DNA of 64,000 nucleotides, taken from NCBI GenBank assembly GCA_965197825.1, contig CBDANW010000003.1, forward strand, positions 2,232,001 to 2,296,000, in the 5' to 3' direction. Shown piece after piece: positions 17,678 through 29,237 of the stretch; position 1 is the first letter of the stretch, and each line of letters opens with the position of its first letter. The notes beneath the pieces are model-generated. The model was given only the letters and a program-made list of their open reading frames with translations, was not told the origin of the DNA and ran no database searches. The stretch is from CBDANW01 sp965197825. Its GTDB lineage: Bacteria; Acidobacteriota; Vicinamibacteria; Marinacidobacterales; DATDRI01. Made by a program: the position numbers and the translations under genes.

Positions 17678-18982
17678 ATGAGTGGTCAGCCCCGTAGCGT
17701 CGACCAATCCGACCGTATCGTTCCTGTCAACCTGCGCCAGAGTGGCCGGACACCGGTGGAACTGCTCATCTCCACGCGTGTACGAAAGTCGCCCTACTTG
17801 CATCTCTCCCACGAGGCGGGCTGCTGGCGGGCCACGGTCTACAACCGCATCTACCATCCGCGCGGCTACGTTCGGCTGGAAGATGGGGGCGCCGCGGCGG
17901 AGTACGAAGCGCTGACGAAGCACGTAACGCTGTGGAACGTCGCGGTCGAGCGGCAGATCCGGGTCGAGGGCCCGGATGCGGAAAGGTTCGTCGATTACGT
18001 CATCACCCGCGACGCGACCCGCATCGAGCCGATGCACGCAAAGTACGTCATTCTCTGCAACGAACAGGGCGGCATTCTAAACGATCCGGTGCTGCTGCGC
18101 CTGTCCACGGACGAGTTCTGGTTCTCGGTGGCGGACTCCGACATGCTGTTCTGGCTGCAAGGCATCAACGTTGGGATGCGCATGGAAGTAGCGATCGACG
18201 AGATCGACGTCTGCCCGGTGCAGATCCAGGGACCGAAATCGCTTGCGCTGATGGTCGATTTGATCGGTGACGGCATCCGGGACATCCCGTATTATGGTCT
18301 CCTCGACGCCGAGATCGCTGGCTGCCGGGTGGTCGTTTCCCAATCCGGCTTCTCCGGCGAGAAGGGCTACGAAATCTATCTGCGCAATGCCACTCTGCAT
18401 GCTGAGATGCTGTGGCACGCGGTGCTGGAGGCGGGCAAAGCGCACCAGCTCATGGTCATCGCCCCCGGCCATCAGCGCCGCATCCAGGCCGGCATCATGT
18501 CTTGGGGGCAGGACATCGACCACGAGACGGTGCCGTTCCAGTGCAACCTGGCCTATCAGGTGCCGCGCAAGAAGCAGGGCGACTATATCGGCCGGGCGGC
18601 CCTCGAACGGATACGCGCCGAGATCGCCGCGGGTCGGCCGCCGTTCTCGATGGTGATGGTCGGCATGACGCTGGGCGGCAAGCCGATCGACGACTACGCG
18701 CCGGACTTCTGGCTGGTCTCGGATGCCACTGGCGACGATCCGATCGGTTACCTGACCTCGCCGTGGTACGCCCCCGAGCTGGGCTGCAACATTGCGTTGG
18801 GCTACGTGCCGGTCGGCAAGTCGGCGGTGGGGACCAAGCTTCTGGTCTGGCTGCCCAACGAGTACGCAAGTGAGCCGGGACAACCCGACTGGGCACAGGT
18901 ATGCGAGGTCCCGTTCCGTCCTTCAGTCAATCCGAGTGCGCGCGAGCGGGCGCACGCCCGCGGCGAGGACGCGGCGGTGTAG
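17678..18982 (+). CDS. GcvT-family folate-dependent demethylase, DmdA-like
   Basis: 434 residues from the ATG at 17678, which has an AGGAGG box five bases upstream; the open frame extends to 17609 but lacks a better start. The order of blocks resembles DMSP demethylase DmdA: STRVRKSPY, TVYNRIYHPRGY, LWNVAVERQIRVEGPDA, EQGGILNDPVLL, FWFSVADSDMLFWLQG, QIQGPKSLALM and QSGFSGEKGYEIY. Members move a methyl group from a methylated sulfonium, amine or ether to tetrahydrofolate. The paired flavoprotein suggests a methylated amine or osmolyte as substrate, but the sequence does not settle this. Apparently intact. Confidence 0.85.
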   Translation: MSGQPRSVDQSDRIVPVNLRQSGRTPVELLISTRVRKSPYLHLSHEAGCWRATVYNRIYHPRGYVRLEDGGAAAEYEALTKHVTLWNVAVERQIRVEGPDAERFVDYVITRDATRIEPMHAKYVILCNEQGGILNDPVLLRLSTDEFWFSVADSDMLFWLQGINVGMRMEVAIDEIDVCPVQIQGPKSLALMVDLIGDGIRDIPYYGLLDAEIAGCRVVVSQSGFSGEKGYEIYLRNATLHAEMLWHAVLEAGKAHQLMVIAPGHQRRIQAGIMSWGQDIDHETVPFQCNLAYQVPRKKQGDYIGRAALERIRAEIAAGRPPFSMVMVGMTLGGKPIDDYAPDFWLVSDATGDDPIGYLTSPWYAPELGCNIALGYVPVGKSAVGTKLLVWLPNEYASEPGQPDWAQVCEVPFRPSVNPSARERAHARGEDAAV

Positions 18983-19036
18983 CGGTGCGCATCGCTGCGC
19001 TGGCAACAAGGGCACCGGCACTGGTGACCTGATCCC

Positions 19037-19690
19037 CATGGGTGCTTCCGCCATCAAGTGTTGCTACGCGGCTGCGGGCAGTGGTACAGGTGCGGAAGAG
19101 ACCGGGTTGCGCGCCCCAGTGAGCAGGAAAACCTCGATCCGCAACCACAAAGGAATCGTCGTCGCCAAGAAGATGTCTCGAAAGGTGAGCCGTCGCGTGG
19201 TCAGACAGGCCTGCATAGCCGGAGTTCGGATCTCACGTCCGAACTTCAGAGCTCCGTGCGGTCGGACGAAGTTGTAATAGCAACGGAGCAATTCCATGTG
19301 CTCATCGAGCCTCTCCGTCGAGCGAGCGTGGGAAAGTGTTCGTCTCGAAAGATATGCTGAGCTTTGCCGGATCGTCAGATTCAACCGCTCGATGAACGAC
19401 GTGTTCAATGTCGAGGAGTCCTCGGAGTTATTGAGCGCGTCATCAAATCGCCACGCGGCTCCGTGCAGCGCTCTGCGTTCGACCTTGATGATGCGATCGT
19501 TCCTGCGCGTTTTGAGGACCTGGCCGTAGAGGCACGCTGGCCCGAAGAAGCGACGGATGACCTTCTGGTAGAATTCGAATCCATCCGTGACGACCAGGGG
19601 AAGACGCTCGAAATTCATCCGCCTCGAAAGGTCGCGAAACAGAGCGTGAGTGTTCCGGTAGCTTCGCCTTCCCGTCACCGTCGATGGCGT
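19037..19690 (-). pseudogene. IS1-like transposase, 5'-truncated, with right end
   Basis: Minus-strand frame: VVTDGFEFYQKVIRRFFGPA, LYGQVLKTRRNDRIIKVERR, SSTLNTSFIERLNLTIR, SAYLSRRTLSHAR, ELLRCYYNFVRPHGAL and LTFRDIF. This is the catalytic half of an IS1-like DDE transposase, with Asp in VTDGFEF and Glu in FIERLNL. The right end GGTGCTTCCGCCATCAAGTG at 19038 is the same terminal sequence as the MITE family. The N-terminal half is replaced by an R2 end at about 19690-19719. Confidence 0.8.
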
Positions 19691-19752
19691 CGTGTCCAAA
19701 AACACAAACGAACTCAAGACCCGCCTGGGCTGCAACAAGCAGGTGCAGATGG

Positions 19753-20310
19753 CTAAACAGCCTGGAGGGCATAAGTGGCCAGCCCGATGGCCGCCACATG
19801 GTCGTTGCCCCCAACGACCTCGAGCCGGCAGGTGGCGAGCGAGCGTCCCTTGCGGACGACCTCTCCGATGGCGAGCAGGTCTCCCTGGACTCCTGCCAGC
19901 AAGCTCATCTTGAACTCCACCGTCTTGACCGTGGAGCCCGGCGAGACCGAACCCACCGCGAAGTTACCCGCCGTGTCCGCCAGCAGACTGATGAGACCCC
20001 CGTGGATGACGCCATGCCCGTCTTCGAACTCGGCCCGAAAGGGCAAACGCACGCGTGCCACGCCGTTCTCGCAATAGCTGAGTGTCATGCCCAGGTAGCG
20101 GCTGATCGGAGCCGCCTCGAAGAGTTGTTTGAGTTTTTCGAGATGCGCGGAACGTTCCGTCGTTTCACCCGCCCGCTGGTGGCGGACACTTTCGGGCAGA
20201 GGAACCGGCACGGGCTTGGATTCATTGCGGGGAGCCGAACGAGGCCGTGCAGCGGCTTTCTTGCTAGTAGGCCTCGAAAGGATGTCTCTCTTCCTTGGTC
20301 CTTCTTTCAT
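19753..20310 (-). CDS. PaaI-type hotdog-fold thioesterase
   Basis: 185 residues. The hotdog domain (about 58-185) has GVARVRLPF and the active-site helix GHGVIHGGLISLLADTAGNFA, then TVEFKMSLL. Such enzymes hydrolyse acyl- or aryl-CoA thioesters in the cytoplasm. The first 55 residues are a basic, Pro-rich extension without a fold signature, and the real start could be further in. The start ATG overlaps the stop of the recombinase remnant (ATGA), so part of the extension may derive from recombination. No close partner genes identify the substrate. Confidence 0.88.
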   Translation of the reverse strand: MKEGPRKRDILSRPTSKKAAARPRSAPRNESKPVPVPLPESVRHQRAGETTERSAHLEKLKQLFEAAPISRYLGMTLSYCENGVARVRLPFRAEFEDGHGVIHGGLISLLADTAGNFAVGSVSPGSTVKTVEFKMSLLAGVQGDLLAIGEVVRKGRSLATCRLEVVGGNDHVAAIGLATYALQAV

Positions 20311-20456
20311 ATCGAGACACGCTCCACGATGTTGCGAGTGACGTGCTGTCTACACAGGTCATAGAACTGTGTGGCCCGAGGGGTTGGAGTGTCCGGCCAG
20401 ATACTGCACGTCCTCCAGGGGCACGTTCTGGCTGAGTATATCCGTGATCTCCATCA
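20306..20456 (-). pseudogene. Tyrosine recombinase, C-terminal remnant with a frameshift
   Basis: Minus strand reads ITDILSQNVPLEDVQYLAGH then SNP; after one extra base the next frame reads RATQFYDLCRQHVTRNIVERV. Together they match the end of integrase/XerC-like enzymes: LEDVQ.LAGH (His/Trp box) and T-x-F-Y-D with the catalytic Tyr. Everything upstream of about 20456 is lost. The last codon's TGA overlaps the thioesterase ATG. Confidence 0.65.
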
Positions 20457-20481
20457 CGCGGATGAATAAATAGAAGGCACA
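20457..20481 (+). repeat. 25-bp inverted repeat, copy 2
   Basis: CGCGGATGAATAAATAGAAG plus five bases, the exact reverse complement of 14489-14513. It lies at the break point where recombinase similarity ends. 20482-20612 holds no gene. Confidence 0.8.
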
Positions 20482-20612
20482 GGGGGCGAGTGGAGCTTCC
20501 GGTTCTCGACCAAAAACGATCAAAAAAAGCCAAAACCAGGCCATTAACTGGACGGGGTGCTAGATGTTGTGGTTGGCGGCTTAGTACAGCCCGATTGATG
20601 GTATATTTCCAA

Positions 20613-20650
20613 TTGTGGTTATTTCGCCGAATGACTATTCTCCGGAGGAG
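20613..20650 (+). promoter_or_regulatory. Candidate promoter and ribosome-binding site of the HEPN gene
   Basis: TTGTGG (20613-20618), 17 bp, TATTCT (20636-20641), then a strong GGAGGAG (20644-20650) eight bases before the ATG at 20659. The box matches are 3/6 and 4/6 to the sigma-70 consensus, so the promoter is tentative. The ribosome-binding site is clear. Confidence 0.35.
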
Positions 20651-20658
20651 CACAGGTA

Positions 20659-21831
20659 ATGGATGAGAGATTCTGGGCAGACCTCGACGCGGCGCGCAAG
20701 ACGATAGAACGCGCAACTGCAGGCATTGATATGAGCGAACTCGCTATCGCTGCGGAGAACGCAGCAAGGGTCGCCGGCACGATCGACTTCGAGAAAGCTT
20801 CTTTGGCATTTGCGCTCGGAGACACCGCGGTCCGGTGGCATGATCGGCTAAGTGCGAACTCCGCGCTCGTCAGTGAGACGCTCGCAAGCATGATCGCGCG
20901 GGACAGCGTCGCGCTCCACTCAACGGTGAATCTCGTAGCCGACGCTTTTGTACCAACGACCAGCACGCTTGAGTCGTTGGGCGCAGAACTGGCGCGTGCA
21001 TTAAAACCCTCCGGAGCCGGCGTTGCTTCGTTATCGGCTTGGGAGGCAAGCTTGACTGCGCGCATGACAGCGCTGAAAACGTCATGGATGCTGCCGGACC
21101 GCTTTGAACAATCCGTCATTGACTTCGCGCGCTTGTCGCGCCTGAGTGATGCCGTCCATACGTCGGAGCCTTATTCTCCGCAAGTTGCGGAGTTGATCTC
21201 CGCCGAGCTTGGTGACAGCTTCGAAACTCAGCCGGACGACAATGCAGATGAGCGCGATGCGGCGGCGGTGCGTGCTGGTCTCAACCCCGATCTGATCGCG
21301 TTTCCACGCGCTGCATACGGTGAAGTAGTGCTCGCGGCGGGGTTCAATGTTCGCTTCACTCCTATGACAGCACCGCAGGCATCTGAATCGGCCGATCTTT
21401 ATACCGCGTTCGATCCGATGCATTGTCGGTTGCTCACCGAGCTTGAGCAGCGACTCCGTCATATCGTAGAGAAAACTCTGACCGAACTTGTCGGCTCAAA
21501 CTGGATTAAGCAGAGAGTCTCCCAATCCGTGCGCCAGCGTTGGGAGGAACGCCAAGAAAACGATCGTATTGCTGGCCGGCTAGTTTATGCCACTATCCAA
21601 TATGCGGATTTCATGGATTTGGCCGACGTAGTGGGACAAACGAATAATTGGGATGATGTGTTTCAACCGATTTTCCGAAATCGCGAGGACTTCACGGTGT
21701 CGCTTCGCCGGCTCCATCCGGTACGGAAGGCTATTGCTCATAGTCGCCCTCTTTGCCGTGCTGACGTCCTGACCTTGGTCAACGAAGCGACTCGTATTTT
21801 GGGTGCCTTGGGAATGCGAGTTTTGAACTGA
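20659..21831 (+). CDS. HEPN (Swt1-like) domain protein, putative defence or toxin RNase
   Basis: 390 residues. The first 260 are mostly helical and acidic with no motif I can name. The C-terminal domain (about 262-385) resembles the Swt1-type HEPN fold: LEQRLRHIVEKTLTELVGSNW, KQRVSQSVRQRWEERQ and then HPVRKAIAHSRPL. R356 and H361 give the R-x4-H motif of HEPN ribonucleases. Such domains occur in abortive-infection and toxin systems and often act alone or with a partner ATPase. No antitoxin or ATPase is adjacent: recombinase remains lie upstream and an IS downstream. The ribosome-binding site is strong. Codon use looks more AT-tolerant than in its neighbours, consistent with transfer. Confidence 0.72.
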   Translation: MDERFWADLDAARKTIERATAGIDMSELAIAAENAARVAGTIDFEKASLAFALGDTAVRWHDRLSANSALVSETLASMIARDSVALHSTVNLVADAFVPTTSTLESLGAELARALKPSGAGVASLSAWEASLTARMTALKTSWMLPDRFEQSVIDFARLSRLSDAVHTSEPYSPQVAELISAELGDSFETQPDDNADERDAAAVRAGLNPDLIAFPRAAYGEVVLAAGFNVRFTPMTAPQASESADLYTAFDPMHCRLLTELEQRLRHIVEKTLTELVGSNWIKQRVSQSVRQRWEERQENDRIAGRLVYATIQYADFMDLADVVGQTNNWDDVFQPIFRNREDFTVSLRRLHPVRKAIAHSRPLCRADVLTLVNEATRILGALGMRVLN

Positions 21832-21954
21832 GCGGGTGCGCGTACTTCGGCCCAACTTCTACCGGTCGGTAAGGGGTTCCGACAGCAACCGCCGCGCCGC
21901 CGCCAGTGGTCGGGGATGGCGTTCAGGCCGTAGAGGGTGCCGGCGAGCTCGTCT

Positions 21955-22030
21955 GGTCAAAATACTCGAACGCCCAGCGGTTCAGCAGTTTGCACCTTTC
22001 CAAAGGCTGCTTGAATCCGCTATCGTGGTC
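21955..22030 (+). repeat. R7 repeat, leader of IS481-like-B
   Basis: GTCAAAATACTCGAACGCCC through the Pro-Leu-rich stretch before the transposase start. It is found in reverse at about 38085-38162, where it has no transposase, so it is probably the left-end leader of this second integrase-core family. Confidence 0.55.
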
Positions 22031-22064
22031 GGATACGTATTCCAGTTCAGCGGAAGGAGTCGCG

Positions 22065-22865
22065 ATGGACTGGAAGACCATGCTGAGCTGCATCTCAGGG
22101 TCCGTGGATGAGGAGTTGCTCCTGCGCAACGAGTATCTTGTAGCAGAGAATCGAGTTCTTCGAAATCAGCTCCAGGGTCGCTTGCGTCTGACCGATGGCG
22201 AACGGCGGTCTCTGGCCGAGCTCGGAAAGCGTCTGGGTAAGCAAGCCCTTGATGAGGTCGCGAGTATCGTGAACCCCGACACGATCCTAGGTTGGCACCG
22301 GAGGCTTGTCGCGAAGAAGTTCGATGGCTCCAAGAACCGTCAGTATCCAGGGCGACCGCGGATCGACGCCGACATCGAAGAACTGGTGGTGCGTCTCGCC
22401 AAGGAGAACAAATCCTGGGGTTACGACCGGATTGCCGGGGCGCTAGCCAACCTCGGGCATGAAATAGCCGATCAAACCGTCGGTAACATTCTGAAACGCC
22501 ACGGCATTCCGCTCGCACCAGAGCGTCGGAAGACCACGACGTGGAGGGAGTTCATCCGCTCGCACATGGACGTCCTCGCGGCAACAGATTTTTTCACCAC
22601 GGAAGTGTGGACTCAGGGCGGGTTGGTGACGTACTACGTTCTGTTCTTCATACACCTGGCTACCCGTCGAGTCCACGTTGCCGGCATCACGCCGCATCCG
22701 AACGAACAGTGGATGACTCAAGTGGCTCGCAACGTGACCATGGCGGATGTCGGCTTTCTGTCCTCGAGCCGATACCTCATTCACGACCGGGACACGAAGT
22801 TCTGCCAGTCGTTCCACCGGACCATCGAGGCGATTGGCGTCGCGCCCGTCAAGCTGCCCGCACGA
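22065..22865 (+). pseudogene. IS481-like-B transposase, 3'-truncated
   Basis: MDWKTMLSCISG (ATG 22065, GGAAGGAG box) opens an integrase-core transposase related to IS481-like-A: LRLTDGERRSLAELGKRLG, GSKNRQYPGRPR, SWGYDRIAGALANLGHE, Asp in AATDFFTTEV and Asp in IHDRDTKF. It stops being homologous at VKLPARR, where an R1 end of IS481-like-A (22866-23000, reverse) takes over. The Glu and the C-terminus are missing; a matching C-terminus lies at 51385-51560. Confidence 0.88.
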
Positions 22866-23000
22866 CGTCATCATGGAGCTGAAGATAACACCCTCGGGCC
22901 AGACGATTGTAAAGCCTACGGCCCTTGGCCCGCTCGCAAACACAGACACTAAGCTGCTGATTTATGGCCTATTTCAAGAGGGCCGAGTTTTGGCACAGGA
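22866..23000 (-). repeat. R1 solo end of IS481-like-A
   Basis: Reverse copy of the 5' leader and left end (…GAGTTTTGGCACAGGACGGG, ending about 23005), joined on both sides to other transposase genes and creating a three-way fusion frame. Confidence 0.8.
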
Positions 23001-23005
23001 CGGGG

Positions 23006-23844
23006 AGGTCCGAGAACGCCGGAACCAACTGCGCCGTCCGCACTACCGCAAACCGGAGCTGTTGGCCGAAGCGCCCAACCAGGTTTGGTCTTGGGACATC
23101 ACGAAGCTTCGTGACCCCGTCAAGTGGACCTACTACTACCTGTACGTCATCCTCGACATCTTCTCCCGCTACGTGACGGGCTGGATGCTGGCTCACCGCG
23201 AAAGTGCCGAGCTCGCACGCCGCCTCATCGCCGAGAGCTGTCGCAAGCAGGACATTGAACCGGGTGAGCTCACCCTCCACGCGGATCGCGGCAGCTCGAT
23301 GCAAAGCAAGCCCGTAGCCTTGCTCCTAGCCGACCTCGGCGTGACCAAGACTCACTCGCGACCTCATGTCTCGAACGACAATCCCTACTCCGAGTCTCAA
23401 TTCAAGACGCTGAAGTATTGCCCTCAGTTCCCGCAGCGGTTCGGTTCCATCGAGGATGCTCGCCTGTTCTGCCGTAACTTCTTCGGCTACTACAACCACG
23501 AACACCGACACTCGGGAATCGGTCTCATGACTCCAGCCGTCGTTCATCATGGGCGCGCGGAAAAACTCACCACGGCTCGACGCCAGACCCTCGTCCAAGC
23601 TCAGCGGGCTCACCCCGAACGATTCGTTCGCGGAACCCCTCAACCTCCCGTTTTGCCTCCTCAGGCCTGGATCAACCCTCCGCCGGAAAAAACAACGCAC
23701 CAGGAGGCTGAAACAGCGACTTGCTCGGGGTGGTCCATACCTGAGCTACCCCCTGTTTCCACTCCTTGTGGCGCGTTCGCGATCGAAGCGGACGTGGACC
23801 ACGACGTCGTCATGAGCCCGGCGACACCAATCGAGGCTCACTAA
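23006..23844 (+). pseudogene. IS3-C OrfB, 5'-truncated
   Basis: EVRERRNQLRRPHYRKPELL, Asp in WSWDITKLRD, Asp in LHADRGSSM, the SRPHVSNDNPYSESQFKTLKY block with Glu, and RHSGIGLMTPAVVH identify an IS3-family integrase-core transposase. The N-terminal third is replaced by the R1 end. Its probable OrfA partner is the fragment at 44917. It reads to a TAA at 23842-23844. Confidence 0.88.
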
Positions 23845-23867
23845 ATGCAACACGCGGGTGTCTCAAT

Positions 23868-24111
23868 GTCGTTGACACGTTCCGGAATGATGTACTTGTA
23901 CTCCATAGCAAGTTACTCGAAGTTGGCGCTCAAAAAGCGATGATATTTTCTACTGCTGGTTTTCAGCGCGGTGCTATAGAATACGCCCACAAGCACGGAA
24001 TTGCTGCCGTGCACTTCGCAGACGGAAGAACGTCTTGGGTTGCCCGCAGCAGAGAGGAAACCATGGTGCACCGCCATCCCGTAGATGGACGCCTTTACGT
24101 GGGTAGGACAC
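23868..24111 (+). pseudogene. Mrr-like restriction endonuclease, C-terminal fragment
   Basis: VVDTFRNDVLVLHSK, then GAQKAMIFSTAGFQRGAIEY, AHKHGIAAVHFADGR and SWVARS match the end of the Mrr-type PD-(D/E)XK fold (the stretch after the Q-x-K motif: G..KG..FSTSGFQ.GAIEYA). The catalytic D and E/Q-x-K residues upstream are gone. IS3-C lies immediately before it. Confidence 0.55.
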
Positions 24112-24528
24112 GGGGCAAGGACGCGGGCGTCCTGTGCCGGGGTGCCTATCCAGAACGTAATGGAAATAGCTACAAAAGCAGGAAAAGACTTGTTCATGAA
24201 GTCTCTCCCACTCTTGTTGGAATACTCATGCGTACATGCCGTTCCCACCGTTGCACGCGCTTTGGGTTCACCCGCCAGCCCTCGACCCCGTCGTGGGTGC
24301 TTGCGCTGTTTGCTGTTGGTGATGTGTACGTATCCCTTTGCAAAAAAATAGCTTACGCTCCATTTACCGTGCGGCGAATGGCGGAAGCACCAAGCCCGTG
24401 ACTGCGCCTTGCGCGCGGAGGGGCGCATCCTCTCGCTCTGATTCGCAGCCGTCTCCCGCGCCCGCCGGGGCGCGCGACCCCGACACCTCTAGTACAGCAG
24501 TCAATTCAGCGAAAGGGAGCTTTTTCAC
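24112..24528. other. Leader region of the TonB receptor with a MITE relic
   Basis: No gene. Contains the shortened MITE copy at 24296-24391. The last 130 bp are GC-rich and end in AAAGGGAG (24513-24520), the ribosome-binding site for the receptor. Confidence 0.55.
24296..24391. repeat. IS1-like MITE, internally deleted copy (96 bp)
   Basis: Starts GGTGCTTGCGCTGTTTGC and ends GCGGAAGCACC. Compared with the 166-bp copy at 48494-48659, about 70 bp before the right end are missing. Confidence 0.7.
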
Positions 24529-27327
<2,799 letters not shown>

Positions 27328-27865
27328 CTGCCATCAGGGCCGATTCTTTCACTGTCCATGGGGATACAGAGCCGGGCGAGGTTCCCGCCTAATCGACTTC
27401 TAGGCACCAGCCCTGAGCTAGTCTCGTGGGGGCTTCCCGTCCTGTGCCAAAATTTGATCCACTTGCAACGTTACAAGCGAACAGTTGACGCGGCGTGGGC
27501 GGTGAGGCCCGCGACAACCATTGAGCAGAGCTACCCTTTGGACGGGTCGTCACCATGCAGATGACCACCTAGTCGAGAGCGAATATCCAAGCGTGTTCCT
27601 GAAGCTGTTTTCACGCTACGCCGAGCGGGCCCACCGAGGGGCTACCGTCGCCAGCGACAATCTACGCGGCACGGCAGTAGTAGTTGAGAATGCCCCCAAG
27701 TCGCTCTCGCGACACGATGGGGCCAGCGCTATTCGCGCTTGCCGGCAGAGGTGTGAGGAGCTCGTTGCCGAGACCTTGGTGGTTCCGTTCTGTGTGATAG
27801 TGCACTACGTATTCGGTTACCGCTGTCCGCAGGTGTCGCTCACTGAGAGGTACGAAGCGGTCGAG

Positions 27866-29237
27866 GAGCTACCCTCAGAAGGTGTGGAAATAAAGTAAAG
27901 GCGGAGTAACCTTCCGCGTCACGAAACACGGCCTGAAGGGGCCAACGGAAGGAGACACCGCCATGAAGGAAAAGACCACAGGACGACGGAGCTCGTCAAG
28001 GGTGGCTTGGGAGTCGCTGGAGAAGTGGGCGAGGCTTGAGATCCAGGATTGGGTGCAGGAGCCGATGGTAGCCGAAGTCACGGAGCTTCTCGGGCGTGAG
28101 AAATCGGAGAGACGGAAGCCCGTGGACACAACGGCGGGCTATCGAAATGGATACGGTAAGCCTCGGAAGCTGACGATGAGCGTGGGCACAGTGACGGTTC
28201 GCCGGCCGAGAGTACGGGACGTGGAGGAGAGGTTCGAAAGTCGAGTGCTTCCGCTGTTCAAGCGTCGGAGCGAAACGGTGAGCGAGTTGATTCCGGAGCT
28301 GTACCTGCATGGACTAGCTCACGGAGATTTCGATCTGGCGCTCCGCGGGCTTCTAGGGGAGGACGCTCCACTTTCTCCCAGCACGGTGTCGCGGCTGAAA
28401 CAGAAATGGCAGGGAGAGTACGAGCAGTGGCTAGCTAGCCCACTGGAAGAACTCGAGCTCGTGTACCTGTGGGTAGATGGCGTGTACGTGAAGGCCGGCC
28501 TTGAGAAGGACAAGGCGGCGGTGCTAGTTGCGGTTGGTGGCTTGTCCGACGGGACGAAAATCGTCCTGACGCTGGAGGCCGGGCATCGAGAATCCGAAGC
28601 GTCATGGTCGTCGCTGCTACGGAGACTGAAGAAGCGCGGTCTGAGATGTCCCCGTTTGGTGATCGGTGACGGTCATCTCGGCATCTGGGCCGCGACCCGA
28701 AACGTATTTCCAGAAGCTGAGGAACAGCGGTGCTGGAACCACCGAATCCTCAACGTACTGGACCGGATTCCGAAAAGGGACCAGGCGCAGGCCAAGCCGC
28801 TGTTGACGGCGATCCCCTACGCCACCAGCCTGCAGGAGTGCGAGACGAAGAAGGCCAAGTTCCAGGATTGGTGCTTGCGCAAGGGTCTTCCGGGGGCCGC
28901 GCACGTGCTCGACGAGGACTGGGAGCGGATGGTCAGCTTCTATTCCTTTCCCAAGCCTCACTGGCAACACCTTCGCACGAGCAACGTCGTGGAGTCACCG
29001 TTCGCTGCACTGAGATTGAGAACGGATGCGGCCAAAAGGTTCAAGAAAGTCGAGTCCGCCACTGCGACAATCTTCAAACTGCTTCTGGTTGCGGAGAAGA
29101 ATTTTCGCCGGCTCAACGCACCGGAGCTGATGCGAGAGGTTCACCTGGGCGTTCGATTTGAAGATGGAGACAGGGTAACGGAGTCGTCGAAGGTTGCTGC
29201 TGCCTGAACTTTTTTACACACCTATTGACAAGAGCTC
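27866..29237 (+). mobile_element. IS256-C element with 8-bp target duplication
   Basis: 1372 bp. The inverted ends share GAGCT and AGGTGTG (GAGCTACCCTCAGAAGGTGTG reduced to those matching parts). The target duplication CGGTCGAG is exact at 27858-27865 and 29238-29245. This is a recent-looking, apparently complete element. Confidence 0.93.
27963..29207 (+). CDS. IS256-C transposase (Mutator-like)
   Basis: 414-residue IS256/MULE-type transposase with no internal stop. Blocks: YRNGYGKPRKLTMSVGTVTV (zinc-less N-domain box), first Asp in YLWVDGVYVK, second Asp in LVIGDGHLGIWAA, the RCWNHR box and Glu in TSNVVESPFAALRLR. ATG at 27963 follows GGAAGGAGA. With complete ends and target duplication this copy is probably functional. 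A degraded C-terminal copy lies at 36285-36440. Confidence 0.94.
   Translation: MKEKTTGRRSSSRVAWESLEKWARLEIQDWVQEPMVAEVTELLGREKSERRKPVDTTAGYRNGYGKPRKLTMSVGTVTVRRPRVRDVEERFESRVLPLFKRRSETVSELIPELYLHGLAHGDFDLALRGLLGEDAPLSPSTVSRLKQKWQGEYEQWLASPLEELELVYLWVDGVYVKAGLEKDKAAVLVAVGGLSDGTKIVLTLEAGHRESEASWSSLLRRLKKRGLRCPRLVIGDGHLGIWAATRNVFPEAEEQRCWNHRILNVLDRIPKRDQAQAKPLLTAIPYATSLQECETKKAKFQDWCLRKGLPGAAHVLDEDWERMVSFYSFPKPHWQHLRTSNVVESPFAALRLRTDAAKRFKKVESATATIFKLLLVAEKNFRRLNAPELMREVHLGVRFEDGDRVTESSKVAAA

Noticed and set aside
21906..23844. Two overlapping long frames that might be a new two-part transposase.
   Set aside because: They are IS481-like-B, an R1 end in antisense and IS3-C OrfB fused in sequence; conserved blocks break exactly at the R1 borders.
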